A stretch of DNA of 64,000 nt from Oscillospiraceae bacterium (GTDB lineage: Bacteria > Bacillota > Clostridia > Oscillospirales > SIG627): assembly GCA_015065085.1 (NCBI GenBank), contig SVQW01000003.1, positions 62,001 to 126,000 of the forward strand, written 5' to 3'. The notes below the pieces were generated by a model. That model was not told the origin of the DNA and searched no databases. It saw only the letters and a list, made by a program, of their open reading frames with translations. Below, one piece after another: positions 62,579 through 64,000 of this stretch. The stretch's first letter is position 1. The number at the start of each line of letters is the position of its first letter. The position numbers and the translations under genes are program-made.

Positions 62579-63460
62579 ATGGATCATCTTGACAGGCTTG
62601 AAAGCCGCAGTATTCATATTCTGCGGGAAGCATACGCATCTTTCAAAAACATGTGTATGCTGTGGTCGATAGGAAAGGACAGCACCGTTCTTCTGTGCCT
62701 TGCCCGAAAAGCATTTTTCGGTCATGTTCCCTTTCCGCTTGTTCATATTGACACTCACTACAAGATACCCGAAATGATAGAGTACCGTGACAGACTTGCC
62801 AGAGAGTGGCATCTTGACATGGTGTACGGCGAAAACACAAAAGCGCTTGAGGAAAAAAGCACTTTTCCCGACGGCAACGTAAGCCGTATTGAGTGCTGCC
62901 GCAATCTGAAAACAGATGCCCTCAAGCACACTCTCAGCGGAGAATGGCCGCGTTACCGCATGAATCACGATACCAAGATGTACGAGCGTGACACTAACAC
63001 CGAGCCGTACACCGGCGTCATCGTAGGTGTTCGTGCAGACGAGGAAGGAAGCCGTTCCAAGGAAAGGTATTTTTCTCCCAGAGACAAGAACAACGACTGG
63101 GATATCGGCGACCAGCCACCGGAATTCTGGGGACAGTACAAAACAGATTTTGCCCCCGGAACACACATACGGATACACCCCCTCCTGGACTGGACGGAAT
63201 TGGACGTATGGGAATACATACGACGAGAGAACGTTCCTGTTGTATCTCTTTATTTCGACCAGGGCGATGGCAAGCGTTACCGTTCTCTGGGATGCTGGCC
63301 CTGCACAATGCCGGTGGATTCGGATGCAAAGAATCTTGACGATATTATAGAAGAACTCAAAAGCGGAAAATTTGCTAATATTGCCGAACGTTCCGGACGT
63401 GCTCAGGACAAAGAAGACGGCGGCGGATTGGAGGAGCTGAGAAAAGATGGCTACATGTAA
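62579..63460 (+). CDS. cysD: Sulfate adenylyltransferase subunit 2
   Basis: Forms adenylyl sulfate (APS) from sulfate and ATP together with CysN. 293 residues with the PP-loop variant [10 protein letters not shown] near residue 30, [17 protein letters not shown] near 60, [12 protein letters not shown] near 104 and [20 protein letters not shown] near 150, and the C-terminal [12 protein letters not shown]. The ATG follows AAGGAG. Translation overlaps cysN by 14 bp. Confidence 0.95.
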   Translation: MDHLDRLESRSIHILREAYASFKNMCMLWSIGKDSTVLLCLARKAFFGHVPFPLVHIDTHYKIPEMIEYRDRLAREWHLDMVYGENTKALEEKSTFPDGNVSRIECCRNLKTDALKHTLSGEWPRYRMNHDTKMYERDTNTEPYTGVIVGVRADEEGSRSKERYFSPRDKNNDWDIGDQPPEFWGQYKTDFAPGTHIRIHPLLDWTELDVWEYIRRENVPVVSLYFDQGDGKRYRSLGCWPCTMPVDSDAKNLDDIIEELKSGKFANIAERSGRAQDKEDGGGLEELRKDGYM

Positions 63461-64000
63461 TAACGAACGTGAAAACCACATGAACATTGTCATTGTGGGG
63501 CATGTTGACCACGGCAAAAGTACTGTTATCGGCAGACTTCTTGCGGATACTCATTCTCTGCCGGAGGGAAAGCTGGAGCAGATACAGGAAATGTGCCGCA
63601 GAACCTCCAAGCCATTTGAATACGCCTTTTTGCTTGATGCTCTCAAGGACGAACGTTCTCAGGGCATAACCATTGACACAGCCAGGAGTTTCTTTAAAAC
63701 AGACAAAAGAAAGTATATCATCATCGATGCTCCCGGTCACATAGAGTTTCTTAAAAACATGATAACCGGCGCCTCCCGCGCAGAAGCGGCTTTGCTTGTT
63801 ATTGACGCGCACGAGGGTATAAAGGAAAACTCCAGACGTCACGGATATATGCTGTCCATGCTGGGCATAAGACAAGTTGCAATACTTGTAAACAAAATGG
63901 ACCTTGTAAATTATGACAAGACCGTTTACGACAGTGTGGTAAATGAATACTCTGAGTTTTTGCGGAAAATTAATATCACTCCCTCCTGCTTTATTCCCAT
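63447..64000 (+). CDS. cysN: Sulfate adenylyltransferase subunit 1, GTPase (partial)
   Basis: The first 185 codons of CysN; the rest lies beyond the window. EF-Tu-like GTPase motifs are clear: G1 GHVDHGKST near residue 23, G3 DAPGH near 97 and G4 NKMDL near 150. It starts within the cysD 3' end (ATG 63447). A fused APS kinase domain or a cysC gene may follow but cannot be seen. Confidence 0.94.
   Translation, partial: MATCNNERENHMNIVIVGHVDHGKSTVIGRLLADTHSLPEGKLEQIQEMCRRTSKPFEYAFLLDALKDERSQGITIDTARSFFKTDKRKYIIIDAPGHIEFLKNMITGASRAEAALLVIDAHEGIKENSRRHGYMLSMLGIRQVAILVNKMDLVNYDKTVYDSVVNEYSEFLRKINITPSCFIP

Overview
The window is chromosomal DNA from an endospore-forming, Gram-positive, probably anaerobic member of the Clostridia; an Oscillospirales- or Ruminococcaceae-like gut organism is my inference. 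The evidence is PolC-type DNA polymerase, the sporulation sigma factor SigG, the YabP/YabQ/SpoVB/DivIC cluster, three MEP-pathway isoprenoid genes (dxr, ispG, ispE), a TAXI-type TRAP transporter, a dockerin-bearing secreted peptidase and AT-rich intergenic DNA with consensus sigma-A promoters. I found no rRNA or tRNA genes and no CRISPR array.

Layout. 1-11.3 kb, minus strand: the conserved pyrH-frr-uppS-cdsA-dxr-rseP-ispG-polC operon, interrupted between frr and uppS by an SGNH-hydrolase gene flanked by duplicated frr and uppS ends. 11.4-13.4 kb: an orphan polymorphic-toxin C-terminus, its probable immunity gene, a frameshifted membrane-anchored small protein and two copies of an intergenic repeat. 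13.4-19.5 kb, plus strand: galK, a small membrane protein, walJ, rlmH, an HTH protein, plsY, a DUF362 ferredoxin-like protein and ispE. 19.6-22.2 kb: a transaldolase-family aldolase convergent with an isolated phage terminase pair. 22.3-26.1 kb: a TRAP (TAXI) transporter operon. 26.3-30.1 kb, plus strand: dockerin-bearing C39-like peptidase, metallo-beta-lactamase-fold lipoprotein, and sigG preceded by a hairpin that would hide its ribosome binding site.

30.2-34.9 kb: single metabolic genes, a probable 6S RNA and a DUF1292 protein. 35-39.2 kb, minus strand: the spoVB-mazG-hup-rqcP-yabP-yabQ-divIC block seen in Bacillus and Clostridia. 39.3-46.5 kb, minus strand: recJ-relA-dtd-hemZ-nucleoside kinase (stringent response, tRNA quality control, DNA repair). 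46.6-55.3 kb: regulator, deacetylase-like proteins, YmdB, cyclophilin, YitT, DUF4432 and a threonine-aldolase-like enzyme. Several intergenic elements interrupt this part: a cluster of DnaA-box-like sites, a 246-bp element with 20-bp perfect terminal inverted repeats, and two modular hairpin arrays. 55.7-64 kb: GH31 and GH78 glycosidases, an ABC exporter, an alpha/beta hydrolase and cysD-cysN (sulfate activation), the last running off the end.

The core operons make isoprenoid carriers, phospholipid precursors and translation factors and are ordinary. The unusual content lies in the intergenic and inserted DNA. No single complete novel defence or metabolic system was found. The best candidates for new biology are the duplication-flanked SGNH insertion, the orphan toxin cassette, the sigG leader hairpin, the solitary terminase pair and the hairpin arrays.
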